Assembly: GCA_016892645.1 (NCBI GenBank)
Contig: JAFEMX010000006.1
Location: 43,600 to 107,599 of the forward strand
From: Micrococcaceae bacterium RIT 802
GTDB taxonomy: Bacteria; Actinomycetota; Actinomycetes; Actinomycetales; Micrococcaceae
Reading direction: 5' to 3'
Length of the DNA stretch: 64,000 bases
A program made the position numbers and the translations under genes. Every line of letters starts with the position of its first letter. Positions within the stretch are counted from its first letter, which is position 1. Under the pieces are notes generated by a model. That model did no database searches and was not told the origin of the DNA. It saw nothing but the letters and a program-made list of their open reading frames with translations. Of the stretch, positions 8,496-15,839 are shown piece after piece.

Positions 8496-8662
8496 GGGGG
8501 CCTCACGGGGGTGGTTCGGGCTGGCGGCCACACCGGTGGGTGTCCCGGGGTGGCCTGTCAATCACCATTCTGCGTTCCGGTGAACTAAATGGATGGTCAA
8601 TCGCCGCGACTTTGACGATCATGATCAGGATTCGTTGCCGATGTGATCTACTGGAGCACATC
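8496..8662. promoter_or_regulatory. divergent promoter region of MFS gene and Lrp/AsnC regulator
   Basis: This 167-base region is visibly richer in A+T than its surroundings. It holds a TTGACG (8612-8617) that could serve as a -35 element rightward and the perfect palindrome GATCATGATC at 8617-8626, which is a plausible operator for the regulator that starts at 8663. No convincing -10 pair could be fixed, so the promoter positions remain open. Confidence 0.4.
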
Positions 8663-9142
8663 ATGGCTACTTTTGACGCGCTGGAATTGCGCCTCGTGAT
8701 CGCCCTGCTCGAACAGCCGCGGGCGCAGATCGGCGAGCTGGCCACCACCCTGGGGGTCGCCCGCAACACCGTGCAGTCGCGGTTGAAGCGGCTGGACCGG
8801 GCCGGCGTGCTGCGCACCGGCGGCCGCGAGGTCGACCTGGCGGCGCAGGGCTACGACGTGCTGGCCTTCATCACCATCGAGGTCTCGCACCGCGAGCTCG
8901 ATGCCGTCATCGCGGCGTTGCGCCAGCAGGAGCAGGTCCTCGAGGTGCATGAGATCTCCGGCCGCGGGGACATCTGGTGCCGCGTGGTCGCCCTGGACAC
9001 GCACCACCTGCAGAGCGTGCTGCGCTCAATCCTGCGCATGCGCGGGGTGATCCGCACCGAGACGTCGCTGGCGTTGAGCGAGCACATCGGATACCGCGCC
9101 GAACCGCTGCTGCGACACCTCGCGGCCGGGGCCAGGCACTAG
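8663..9142 (+). CDS. Lrp/AsnC family transcriptional regulator (second of two)
   Basis: A 159-residue regulator with the N-terminal HTH FDALELRLVIALLEQPRAQI-GELATTLGVARNTVQSRLKRL and the C-terminal RAM domain, in which the turn HEISGRGDIWCRVVA replaces the usual GxxDY-type ligand turn. The ATG at 8663 is preceded by a short GGAG and gives family length; the longer reading frame from 8540 is non-coding leader. Divergent orientation to the MFS exporter suggests local control of export of an amino acid or related compound. Confidence 0.88.
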   Translation: MATFDALELRLVIALLEQPRAQIGELATTLGVARNTVQSRLKRLDRAGVLRTGGREVDLAAQGYDVLAFITIEVSHRELDAVIAALRQQEQVLEVHEISGRGDIWCRVVALDTHHLQSVLRSILRMRGVIRTETSLALSEHIGYRAEPLLRHLAAGARH

Positions 9143-9203
9143 GCTGGACTCAAGACCGGCCACCGGGGACGACCGGAACGCCGAGCTTGGGAGGATCAGG
9201 CAT

Positions 9204-11042
9204 TTGTCCGCACTGACGCAGCGGTTGCACGGGATCTCCGGCACTCCGCAGCCGGATCCGCTGGCCGCGCCCCCGGACGCCCACGGATGGCTGGAGCTGG
9301 CCTACGAACGCGCCTACTCCGAGGACCACGAGGGCGCCGCCCGGGCGGCCACCGCCGGGCTGGACCTCGTGCTCCCGCAGGTCCAGGAGGCCGGGGACCC
9401 GGTGGACGTCGACGCGGCCCTGTCCCTGCTCGGCGTGCTCGCCTCCGTCCAGCAACTCGACGGCAACACCGCGGACGCCGACACCGCGGCCGGGCGGCGG
9501 ATCACGCTGCTGCGCGCGCAGGGCAGGACCCACCAGGCCGACCTCGAGGAACACCTGGGCGGCCTGCTCTTCCGCGAGCCGCGCCCGGGCGAGACGGCCA
9601 TCCTGCAGGCGGCGCTGGCCACCCACGCCGCCGCGGGCGCGCCCGCCCACGTGTTGGCCGATGCCCGGCTGCCGCTGGCCGTCGTGCGTTTCGAGGAGGG
9701 CGACCAGGATGCCCTCGCCGAGCTGGCGGCCTGCGCCGACGACTACCGTGACGGTGGCCGGACCGAAAGCGAGGCCGGGGCGTTGCTCTACCTGGCCCAC
9801 GGCTACGCCAAATCCGGCCAGCAGCAGCTCGCCCTCGAGGCGGCCGACCGGCTGCTGGCGCTGGAGGTGAACCGGGCGATGCGCGCGGCCATCTGGATGG
9901 TCAAGGCCTCCTGCCACCACGAGCTGGGCCATCCGGTGGAAGCCGAGGGCTGCGCGGTGGAGGCGCTGGCCCTCTATGCGGCCACCGGGGTGCGCCGCGG
10001 TGCGGTCTCCGCGGCCGCCCTCGTGGCGAACTTCGCCTCGGCCGACCTGGACCAGGACGCGGCCATCACCGCCTGGCGCATCGCCGTCGAACAGGCAGAG
10101 CGCGGGGAGTTCGAGGAGACGTGGGCCGTCCGGCTGGCGCTGGGCAACCAGCTGCTTGAGGCCGAGGAGTTCCTGCTGGCCGAGGAGGTGCTCGAGTCGC
10201 TGTCCGTTCTGCTGGACGCCCGGGGACGGCACGACGACGCCGCACGGGCCCTGATGTCGCTGGGCCACTGCCTGCGCCACCAGGAACGCGAGGAGGATGC
10301 GTTGCGGGCCTGGGAGCGGGCGGCCGCGGGATTCGAACGATCCGGCCTGGCCGGGGATGCCGCGCGGGCCCACCTCAGCGCGGGGACCCTGCTCTCCGAC
10401 GCGGAGGACCCCTCGGAGTGCCTGGCGCACTTCGCCCGGGCCACCGAGCTGGCCCGGGCGACGGAGGACGACCCGACGGTCCTGCCCGTGGCCCTGCATG
10501 CCTATGGCCATGCGCTGGCCGAAAGCGGCGACCCGGCCGGGCTGGCGGTCCTGGGCGAGGCCATCGAACTGGCCGACGAGGACGGGGCGGACTGGCACCA
10601 GGCCGATTTCCGCGACACCCGGGCCCGCTCGCTGTGGGCGCTGGGCTACGCCACGGAAGCCGTCGCCGCGGCCCTGGAGGCGGCCGACCGGTTCAAGACA
10701 GCCGAGGACACCGACGGGGCCGGCAACGCCGAGCTCTTTGCCGCCCACGTGCTCTCGCAGACCGACCGCGGGGACGAGGCCGCACGGATGTACCGGCTGA
10801 TCGCCGCCGAGCACCGCGACAGCGTCGCCCACTTCTACGCGGCCCAACGCGGCCTGGCCGAGGTGCTGGTCGCCCTGGGGCTGCCGGTGCAGGCCAAGGA
10901 GGCCGCCGACCTGGCCAACCGGTCGCTGCTCGAGGCCCAACAGGCCGACGGGCAGGAGGCCGACGGGCAGGAGACGGATAGCGAAGCGGATCGCGGCGCG
11001 GACGGCACCGTGGACGACGGTCCGCACGGCGGCACCGGCTAG
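9204..11042 (+). CDS. tetratricopeptide-repeat protein, probably cytoplasmic scaffold
   Basis: A 612-residue protein without signal peptide or membrane span, built from repeated helix pairs rich in Ala and Leu. TPR-like units are visible at LELAYERAYSEDHEGAARAA, LLYLAHGYAKSGQQQLALEA, ALMSLGHCLRHQEREEDALRA and ALWALGYATEAVAAALEAAD-type segments spaced by about 34-40 residues. The C-terminus is a short acidic tail with the repeated ADGQE motif. The TTG start at 9204 follows GGGAGGATC. It meets the APH-fold kinase gene tail to tail, sharing 4 bases. No partner or function can be named. Confidence 0.75.
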   Translation: MSALTQRLHGISGTPQPDPLAAPPDAHGWLELAYERAYSEDHEGAARAATAGLDLVLPQVQEAGDPVDVDAALSLLGVLASVQQLDGNTADADTAAGRRITLLRAQGRTHQADLEEHLGGLLFREPRPGETAILQAALATHAAAGAPAHVLADARLPLAVVRFEEGDQDALAELAACADDYRDGGRTESEAGALLYLAHGYAKSGQQQLALEAADRLLALEVNRAMRAAIWMVKASCHHELGHPVEAEGCAVEALALYAATGVRRGAVSAAALVANFASADLDQDAAITAWRIAVEQAERGEFEETWAVRLALGNQLLEAEEFLLAEEVLESLSVLLDARGRHDDAARALMSLGHCLRHQEREEDALRAWERAAAGFERSGLAGDAARAHLSAGTLLSDAEDPSECLAHFARATELARATEDDPTVLPVALHAYGHALAESGDPAGLAVLGEAIELADEDGADWHQADFRDTRARSLWALGYATEAVAAALEAADRFKTAEDTDGAGNAELFAAHVLSQTDRGDEAARMYRLIAAEHRDSVAHFYAAQRGLAEVLVALGLPVQAKEAADLANRSLLEAQQADGQEADGQETDSEADRGADGTVDDGPHGGTG

Positions 11043-12286
11043 CCGGCCAGGTCCGCCAACCGCCGGGCCGCGTCCAGGCGGGCCTGCGCCGACCGCGTCC
11101 AGGAGGCCATCCCCGGTCGCCGCGCCCCGGCGACCAGCGACACCGCCACCGCGGCGGCCCGGGCGTAGAGCGCCCGTTCGTCGACGGTCCGGGCGAACAC
11201 CGAACCCCAGCGCTCGATGGTCTCCCAGATCCCCGCGTAGCCCTCGCCGAGCGCCGGCAACACGGCCAGGTGCCCCAGCAGGCACGCCAGGTCGTCGACC
11301 CGGTGGCCCGGCCCCACCGAGTCCAGGTCCAGCAGCCCGCACACGGCGGAATCGGCCATCAACACGTTGGCCTCGTAGAAGTCACCGTGCACCGGGACCA
11401 CCGGCCCGGGGTCACGGGAGTCGATGAGCTCGCGCAGCCGGGCCGACAGCGCGGCGATGGCCGCCTCCTGCCCGGGCAGTGCAGTGGTCGCCGCCCCGGC
11501 GTAGCGGGCGAGCCGGTCGGACCAGGACGGCCGGCGCGGCAGTTCCAGCACCTCGTCTGGCAGCCGATCCAACAGCGCCACCAGCCCCAGCGGATCCAGC
11601 TGCCCACCGCCGTCGTACCGCAGGAACGTGGACAGCGGATGCCCGGGCATCCCCGCGGTGGCCACGACGCCGTGCACCACTTCTCCCAGCACCGGCGCGA
11701 CGGGCAGCTGCGCGTCGGCGAGGATCCGGTGGCGCAGCGCCAGGTCCCGGGCCGGCTCGGGGCGCATGGCCTTCAGGTAGACGCGCCGGGTGGCGACGAC
11801 GGGGCCGGGCGTGGAGAAGTCGGCGCGGAACACGGCGCGGCGCAGCGGCCGGTAGGTGACGGTCCGCAGGCGGGTCAGCCGGTCGCCGTCGCCCCAGAGC
11901 CGTTCGGCCTCGGCGGCGACGCCGGCGTGGGGCAGGCCGGGCAGCAGGGGGTCGTGGGGGTGCAACCAGCTGGCCACCCGCAGCGGGCCGGCCGTGGCGC
12001 CGGCGGCGGTCCCGTCGGCCGGGAGTTCGACGTGTCGCAACCGGGGCCCGGGCACGGTGTCGAGCACTTCGGTGGTCAGGCCAATGAACCGTTCGGTGGT
12101 GCCGTGGCGCAGCGAGTAGACGATGCTGGTCCCGGCGCCGGGGCGCAGCTGGAACTGGACCTGGCGGGCGGTGGCCAGCTCGTGCGGTCCCAGGCGCTCA
12201 CCCCAGGCGCGGTGGATCGCCTCGAGCGCGTTCTCGGCCAGCACCTCGGCCTGGGCCGCGTCGCTCCAACCGGGTTGCATGGGCAT
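11039..12286 (-). CDS. phosphotransferase, aminoglycoside phosphotransferase (APH) fold
   Basis: A 415-residue member of the APH/choline-kinase superfamily of small-molecule kinases. The catalytic loop is VPVHGDFYEANVLM (HGDxxxxN) at about residue 313-326, and the Mg-binding motif is GLLDLDSVGPGHRVDDLACL about 15 residues later. The N-lobe has a plausible phosphate-handling strand YLKAMRP. These residues look intact, so activity is likely, but the substrate is unknown and antibiotic resistance should not be assumed. Two ATGs (12286, 12280) are possible starts. It may be co-transcribed with the membrane protein gene upstream, 30 bases away. Confidence 0.8.
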   Translation of the reverse strand: MPMQPGWSDAAQAEVLAENALEAIHRAWGERLGPHELATARQVQFQLRPGAGTSIVYSLRHGTTERFIGLTTEVLDTVPGPRLRHVELPADGTAAGATAGPLRVASWLHPHDPLLPGLPHAGVAAEAERLWGDGDRLTRLRTVTYRPLRRAVFRADFSTPGPVVATRRVYLKAMRPEPARDLALRHRILADAQLPVAPVLGEVVHGVVATAGMPGHPLSTFLRYDGGGQLDPLGLVALLDRLPDEVLELPRRPSWSDRLARYAGAATTALPGQEAAIAALSARLRELIDSRDPGPVVPVHGDFYEANVLMADSAVCGLLDLDSVGPGHRVDDLACLLGHLAVLPALGEGYAGIWETIERWGSVFARTVDERALYARAAAVAVSLVAGARRPGMASWTRSAQARLDAARRLADLAG

Positions 12287-12316
12287 CCAGCGGGGCTCGG
12301 CGTGGGACGGTGCCGG

Positions 12317-13261
12317 TCAGGCCCGGCGGCGCTGCAGGACGGCGTCGAGGTTGATGCCGCCGGTTTGCGGCGCCTGGCGGCGGAGGGGGGCTTCGGGGAT
12401 CCGCCCGGCGGCCTCGGCCGCGTCGCCGCGCTCGGCCTGGTCGGCCAGCCGCGCCTTCTGTTCGGCCAGGCGGGTCTCCTGCAGGATGCTGGTGACCTTC
12501 TGCGCCTTCTTCTCCTCCGGGGCAGGCAGCGGCTCCGGGGCGGGGCGTTCGGCCTTGGCGGCACCGACGTAGGTCGGCTTCGGCACCTCGACCGGGGCCC
12601 AGGTCCGTGGTGCCGGGGCGGTCGGGGCGGTGCGCTCGTGGGAGTCCGTCGTGGCGCGGGGGGCGGGCGCCTCGGTGGCGGCTTCGCGGGCGTCGAAGAC
12701 GGTGGTAGCGGTGCGGCGGGTGACGGGTTCGGCGGGGGCGGTGTGCATCGCCTCGTGGAACACCGCCTCCATGCGGGCCAGGACCTTGCGGCGGCGGTCC
12801 CGCACGGCGAGGGCGCGCAGTCCGATGAAGGCCCCGGCCAGCACGATCGCCGCGAGGAGCGGGACGAGGCCGGACACCACGCCGAACGGCGCCAGCACGC
12901 CACCGGCCACGAGCACGACGAGGGCCAGGGCGCCGACGGCCGCGACGCCGAGCCGGTCGTACCTGATCCGGAACGGTGCCTGCTGCGGTGCGGCGGTCCG
13001 TGACCGTGCGGGGGTTGCCATGGTGTTCCTCCGGGGGCGTGAGGGCTCGTGCGGTTCGGTGGTGCGTGCTGCGACGGTGGAATCCGCGACGCTGGGGTCC
13101 GCAATGGACGGGGCATCGGCGGCCTCGCCGGGGACCTCGGACAGGGCCAGGGCGGGTTCCGCCGGCTTCTGGCCGCGGCGGATGATCGAGGGGACGATGA
13201 AGGCGAGCAGCACGGCGATCATGGCGGCCAGGACCACTGAGCTTTCGACTTGGATGTCCAC
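12317..13261 (-). CDS. three-TM actinobacterial membrane protein (Rv0996-like; possibly GLPR/SepX family)
   Basis: A 314-residue protein with one membrane segment at about residues 8-27 (VVLAAMIAVLLAFIVPSII), a roughly 70-residue polar linker, two closely spaced membrane segments at about 103-150, and a long charged, Pro/Ala-rich C-terminal tail with a final basic patch NLDAVLQRRRA. The topology and its place next to a RimJ-like acetyltransferase match M. tuberculosis Rv0996 next to Rv0995. From memory, that position in corynebacteria holds the membrane receptor of the gephyrin-like division protein Glp, and Streptomyces SepX is related; that link is inference. The start is a GTG embedded in GGGGAGGTGG, an unusually tight ribosome-site/start overlap. 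Confidence 0.65.
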   Translation of the reverse strand: MDIQVESSVVLAAMIAVLLAFIVPSIIRRGQKPAEPALALSEVPGEAADAPSIADPSVADSTVAARTTEPHEPSRPRRNTMATPARSRTAAPQQAPFRIRYDRLGVAAVGALALVVLVAGGVLAPFGVVSGLVPLLAAIVLAGAFIGLRALAVRDRRRKVLARMEAVFHEAMHTAPAEPVTRRTATTVFDAREAATEAPAPRATTDSHERTAPTAPAPRTWAPVEVPKPTYVGAAKAERPAPEPLPAPEEKKAQKVTSILQETRLAEQKARLADQAERGDAAEAAGRIPEAPLRRQAPQTGGINLDAVLQRRRA

Positions 13262-13356
13262 CTCCCCGACGTTACGTGGCCCAGCCCACCACGGGCCGCA
13301 TTGACCGCGGTGTGTCCGCCCGGTTTCCCCTCACATTCCCCGGGCTGACGTGCGCT

Positions 13357-13983
13357 TCAGCGGGTGGCGCCGTCGGCGAGCCAGCGCTGCAGCAGCCCCC
13401 CGGGGACCTCGTCGGTGGTCAACGCGAACGTCCGGTGGTCGCTCCAGTGCCCGTTGATGTGCAGGAAGCGTTCGCGGACGCCCTCGTCGCGGAAGCCGAG
13501 CTTGTCGACCACGCGCAGGCTGGAGGTGTTTTCCGGGCGGATGTTGATCTCCATGCGGTGCAGCCCCAGCGTGCCGAAGCAGTAGTCGGTGGCCAGGGCG
13601 ACGGCGTGCGGGGTGATCCCCCGGCCGGCATGGGCGGCGTCGATCCAGTAGCCCAGCGAGGCGTTCAGGGCCGACCCCCACATGATGCCCGAGACGGTGA
13701 GCTGTCCGACCATGACCGGCTCGTGCCGCGGCCCCTCGCGCCGGGCGATGGCCCACGGCAGGGTCAACCCGGCACGGGCCTGGCGGTTGAGCGAGGAGAC
13801 CATCTCGCGGTAGGTCGGCAGCGCTCCCCCGACCACCGGAGCCGACGCCTCCCAGGGTTGCAGCCACTCGGCATTGCGGCGCTTGAGCGCCATCCATTCG
13901 GCCTTGTCCCGGTACCGCAACGGCCGCAGCAGCAGATCGCCGCTCTCCAGAGTCACCGGCCATGAACCGGTCCCGAATTCCAT
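13357..13983 (-). CDS. GNAT family N-acetyltransferase (RimJ-like)
   Basis: A 208-residue acetyl-CoA-dependent transferase of the RimJ/RimL group, which acetylates protein N-termini or other amines. The features are SGDLLLRPLRYRDKAEWM at the start, the acetyl-CoA loop YWIDAAHAGRGITPHAVALA (R-G-x-T in place of R-G-x-G/A), and HRMEINIRPENTSSLRVVDKLGF with FRDEGVRERFL at the end, which are characteristic of RimJ proteins. The ATG at 13983 is chosen because an extension to 14169 would overlap the divergent cyclo-ligase gene. The start codons of the two divergent genes lie 56 bases apart. Confidence 0.9.
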   Translation of the reverse strand: MEFGTGSWPVTLESGDLLLRPLRYRDKAEWMALKRRNAEWLQPWEASAPVVGGALPTYREMVSSLNRQARAGLTLPWAIARREGPRHEPVMVGQLTVSGIMWGSALNASLGYWIDAAHAGRGITPHAVALATDYCFGTLGLHRMEINIRPENTSSLRVVDKLGFRDEGVRERFLHINGHWSDHRTFALTTDEVPGGLLQRWLADGATR

Positions 13984-14039
13984 GCCGTCAGCATATCCGC
14001 CGCGGGGGCGCACTGGCCTACGATCGAGGGGTGGAGACC

Positions 14040-14642
14040 ATGTCAAAGGCGGCGGCCCGCACGCATTTCCGATCCCTGCGCCGGGAACTGGACCCGGAGC
14101 GACGGCGCCTCGAGGCCGAGGGCATCCTGCGGAACCTGTTGGATTGGCTGGGGCACGACGGCGGGGCACGCACCCTGACCTCGGTCCTCTCCTACGGGGC
14201 GGAGCCGCCGACCGGGGAATTGCTGGCCGACCTGCACCGCCGCGGGCACCGCATCCTGGTGCCCATCTGCGAGCCCGAACGCCGCTTGTCCTGGGCCGAC
14301 TGGTATCCCGGGGTCCCCAAGGCGCGGGCCACGGTCGCCCCCATCGACGAGCCGGTCGGGGAACGCCACCCGCTGGCGGTGATGGAGGGCGTCGACGTGG
14401 TGCTGGTCCCCGCCCAGGCGGTGGATCCGGACGGTGGCCGGCTCGGGCAGGGTGGCGGCTATTACGACCGGTTCATCGCCTCGTTGCGCACCCTGGCGCG
14501 GCCGCCGGTGCTGCTGGCCATGGTCTACGAACACGAACTGGTTCCGTCCGGCACGTTTGAGGTCGGCCCCCACGACCAGCCGGTGGACGGCGTCCTCACG
14601 GCGGCGGGGATCACCTGGATCGGCGATGAGCGGGCACCATGA
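14040..14642 (+). CDS. 5-formyltetrahydrofolate cyclo-ligase
   Basis: This enzyme (200 aa; 5-FCL, MTHFS) uses ATP to convert 5-formyl-THF to methenyl-THF in one-carbon metabolism. The family core is visible: RSLRRELDPERRRLEA at the start, VDVVLVPAQAVDPDGGRLGQGGGYYDRFIA, which is the phosphate- and substrate-binding glycine-rich segment, and HDQPVDGVLTAAG near the end. The ATG at 14040 is preferred to a start at 13962, which would run into the divergent gene. The CIRCE-controlled fmdB-like gene follows 91 bases downstream. Confidence 0.93.
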   Translation: MSKAAARTHFRSLRRELDPERRRLEAEGILRNLLDWLGHDGGARTLTSVLSYGAEPPTGELLADLHRRGHRILVPICEPERRLSWADWYPGVPKARATVAPIDEPVGERHPLAVMEGVDVVLVPAQAVDPDGGRLGQGGGYYDRFIASLRTLARPPVLLAMVYEHELVPSGTFEVGPHDQPVDGVLTAAGITWIGDERAP

Positions 14643-14649
14643 GGTAGAA

Positions 14650-14676
14650 TTGGCACTCGGTGGATGCGAGTGCCAA
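14650..14676 (+). promoter_or_regulatory. CIRCE element (HrcA operator)
   Basis: The sequence reads TTGGCACTC, nine bases, GAGTGCCAA: a perfect 9-9-9 inverted repeat. The HrcA operator consensus is TTAGCACTC-N9-GAGTGCTAA, so the core GCACTC/GAGTGC and spacing are exact and the one changed base is compensated in the other arm. A TAGAAT at 14645-14650 is a good -10 box directly abutting the operator, so HrcA binding would block transcription. The ATG of the zinc-ribbon gene follows 57 bases downstream. In M. tuberculosis the HrcA regulon includes the homologous gene Rv0991c. Confidence 0.88.
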
Positions 14677-14733
14677 GACGACGCCGCGGGACCTGCCGGT
14701 CCTCCGCCGAAACCAGTGCAACGAAGGAACACG

Positions 14734-15048
14734 ATGCCCACTTACGCCTATGCCTGCAAGGAATGCAACCACGCATTCGAAACCGTGCAGTCCTTTAGCG
14801 AGGATTCGCTGACCGAGTGCCCGGTCTGTCACGGAATGCTGCGCAAGAAGTTCAACAGCGTCGGCGTGGTCTTCAAGGGTTCGGGTTTCTACCGCACCGA
14901 CTCGCGCAACAGCTCCAACGCGACGGCACCGGCCGCCGCATCGACGACGTCCACGTCGGCGGACAGCGGTTCGTCCGGCTCGACCCCCTCCAGCCCGGCA
15001 ACCACCTCGTCGAGCACCGCCGGCCAGAAGGTCTCCACCGGCTCCTGA
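14734..15048 (+). CDS. FmdB-type zinc-ribbon protein, likely Ruc redox-regulated chaperone homologue
   Basis: A 104-residue protein. Residues 1-50 are a zinc ribbon with two CxxC pairs (CKEC and CPVC) in the FmdB family sequence MPTYAYACKECNHAFE; the remainder, after FKGSGFYRTDSR, is a low-complexity Ser/Thr/Ala tail with no predicted structure. That layout matches M. tuberculosis Rv0991c (Ruc), a Zn-binding protein reported to become an active chaperone on oxidation and to have a disordered C-terminus. The CIRCE operator upstream supports a heat-shock role. The ATG at 14734 follows GAAGGAAC; a longer upstream frame would cover the operator and is rejected. Confidence 0.85.
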   Translation: MPTYAYACKECNHAFETVQSFSEDSLTECPVCHGMLRKKFNSVGVVFKGSGFYRTDSRNSSNATAPAAASTTSTSADSGSSGSTPSSPATTSSSTAGQKVSTGS

Positions 15049-15057
15049 CGCACCCTC

Positions 15058-15092
15058 CACAGCGGCGGCCATCCCGCCGCGGGGCCGCTGTG
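15058..15092 (+). terminator. terminator-like hairpin after the zinc-ribbon gene
   Basis: CACAGCGGC at 15058 pairs with GCCGCTGTG at 15084, and an alternative GCGGCGG/CCGCCGC stem lies inside it. It starts 10 bases after the stop codon. No U-tract follows (TCCCC). It probably ends the heat-shock transcript before the SAF-domain gene. Confidence 0.5.
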
Positions 15093-15150
15093 TCCCCAGC
15101 CTCGCGGATCCCCCGGGCGGCACCGGGGGCCGGCGTGGCCCACTGGGTGG

Positions 15151-15834
15151 ATGAGATCCCGCCGCCGCCCTGCCCGGCGCCACGACCGCCCCTCCCGGTA
15201 CCGGCGCTCCTGGCGCGAGGTGTTGGCCGTCTATCGCCGCCCGTTGGCCGCGGTCCTCGCCGCCCTCGCCGTGGCGGCCTCGCTGTCCGCGTTGGCCCCC
15301 GAGCACACCGAGACGGTTCCCGTCGTCGTCGCCGCCCGCGACCTGCCCTCAGGCACCGTGCTGGACGCCGGGTCGCTGCACATCGCCCAGCTGGCCGAGA
15401 AGGCCCTGCCTCCCGATGTCCTGGCTTCCGTGGGATCCGCGACCGGCCAGCAGCTCGCCATCCCGGTGGCTGCCGGGTCACCCGTCGCATCGACCATGCT
15501 GGTGGGGCCCGGCCTGCTGACCGGTGCGGAGCCGGGGACCGTCGCGGTGCCGGTACGGCCCAGCGACACCGAGACCATCGGGCTGCTCTCACCGGGGCAA
15601 CTCGTCGACGTGGTCCTCAGCCAGGGCAACGGCTACGAGCGGGCCGCGGATTCGACGGTCATCGCCGAGCGCGTTCCGGTGTTGTGGGTCCCCACCGGAT
15701 CGGCCGGGTCGTGGCTCGATGCCGGGGATGCCGCGGGCATGGTGGTCGTGGCCGCCTCACGCCATGATTCGGTGGAGCTGGCCGGGGCCGCCGCGCGCGG
15801 GAAGATCTTCCTCGTCCTCGTCGGTCCCGGCTGA
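15151..15834 (+). CDS. SAF domain-containing membrane-anchored protein (CpaB/RcpC-like)
   Basis: A 227-residue protein with a very basic N-terminus, a single membrane segment at about residues 31-50 and an outside SAF domain. The SAF region is VVVAARDLPSGTVLDAGSLHIAQL followed by GQQLAIPVAAGSPVASTML, as in CpaB-type pilus assembly proteins and in antifreeze/flagellar FlgA-like domains. The C-terminal part LLSPGQLVDVVLSQ and VVVAASRHDSVELAGAAARG is also CpaB-like. No pilus genes are nearby, so a Flp-pilus role is only a family-based possibility. It converges with the large helicase-like gene, leaving 5 bases between stops. Confidence 0.75.
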   Translation: MRSRRRPARRHDRPSRYRRSWREVLAVYRRPLAAVLAALAVAASLSALAPEHTETVPVVVAARDLPSGTVLDAGSLHIAQLAEKALPPDVLASVGSATGQQLAIPVAAGSPVASTMLVGPGLLTGAEPGTVAVPVRPSDTETIGLLSPGQLVDVVLSQGNGYERAADSTVIAERVPVLWVPTGSAGSWLDAGDAAGMVVVAASRHDSVELAGAAARGKIFLVLVGPG

Positions 15835-15839
15835 GCGGA

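Noticed and set aside
9150-11342. 730-codon minus-strand frame opposite the TPR gene
   Set aside because: The plus strand shows TPR periodicity and a ribosome site, while the antisense reading is Gly/Arg/Val filler.
11039-12286. APH-fold kinase as an antibiotic-resistance gene
   Set aside because: The sequence has the general APH motifs but none of the features of known resistance enzymes, and the context is housekeeping.
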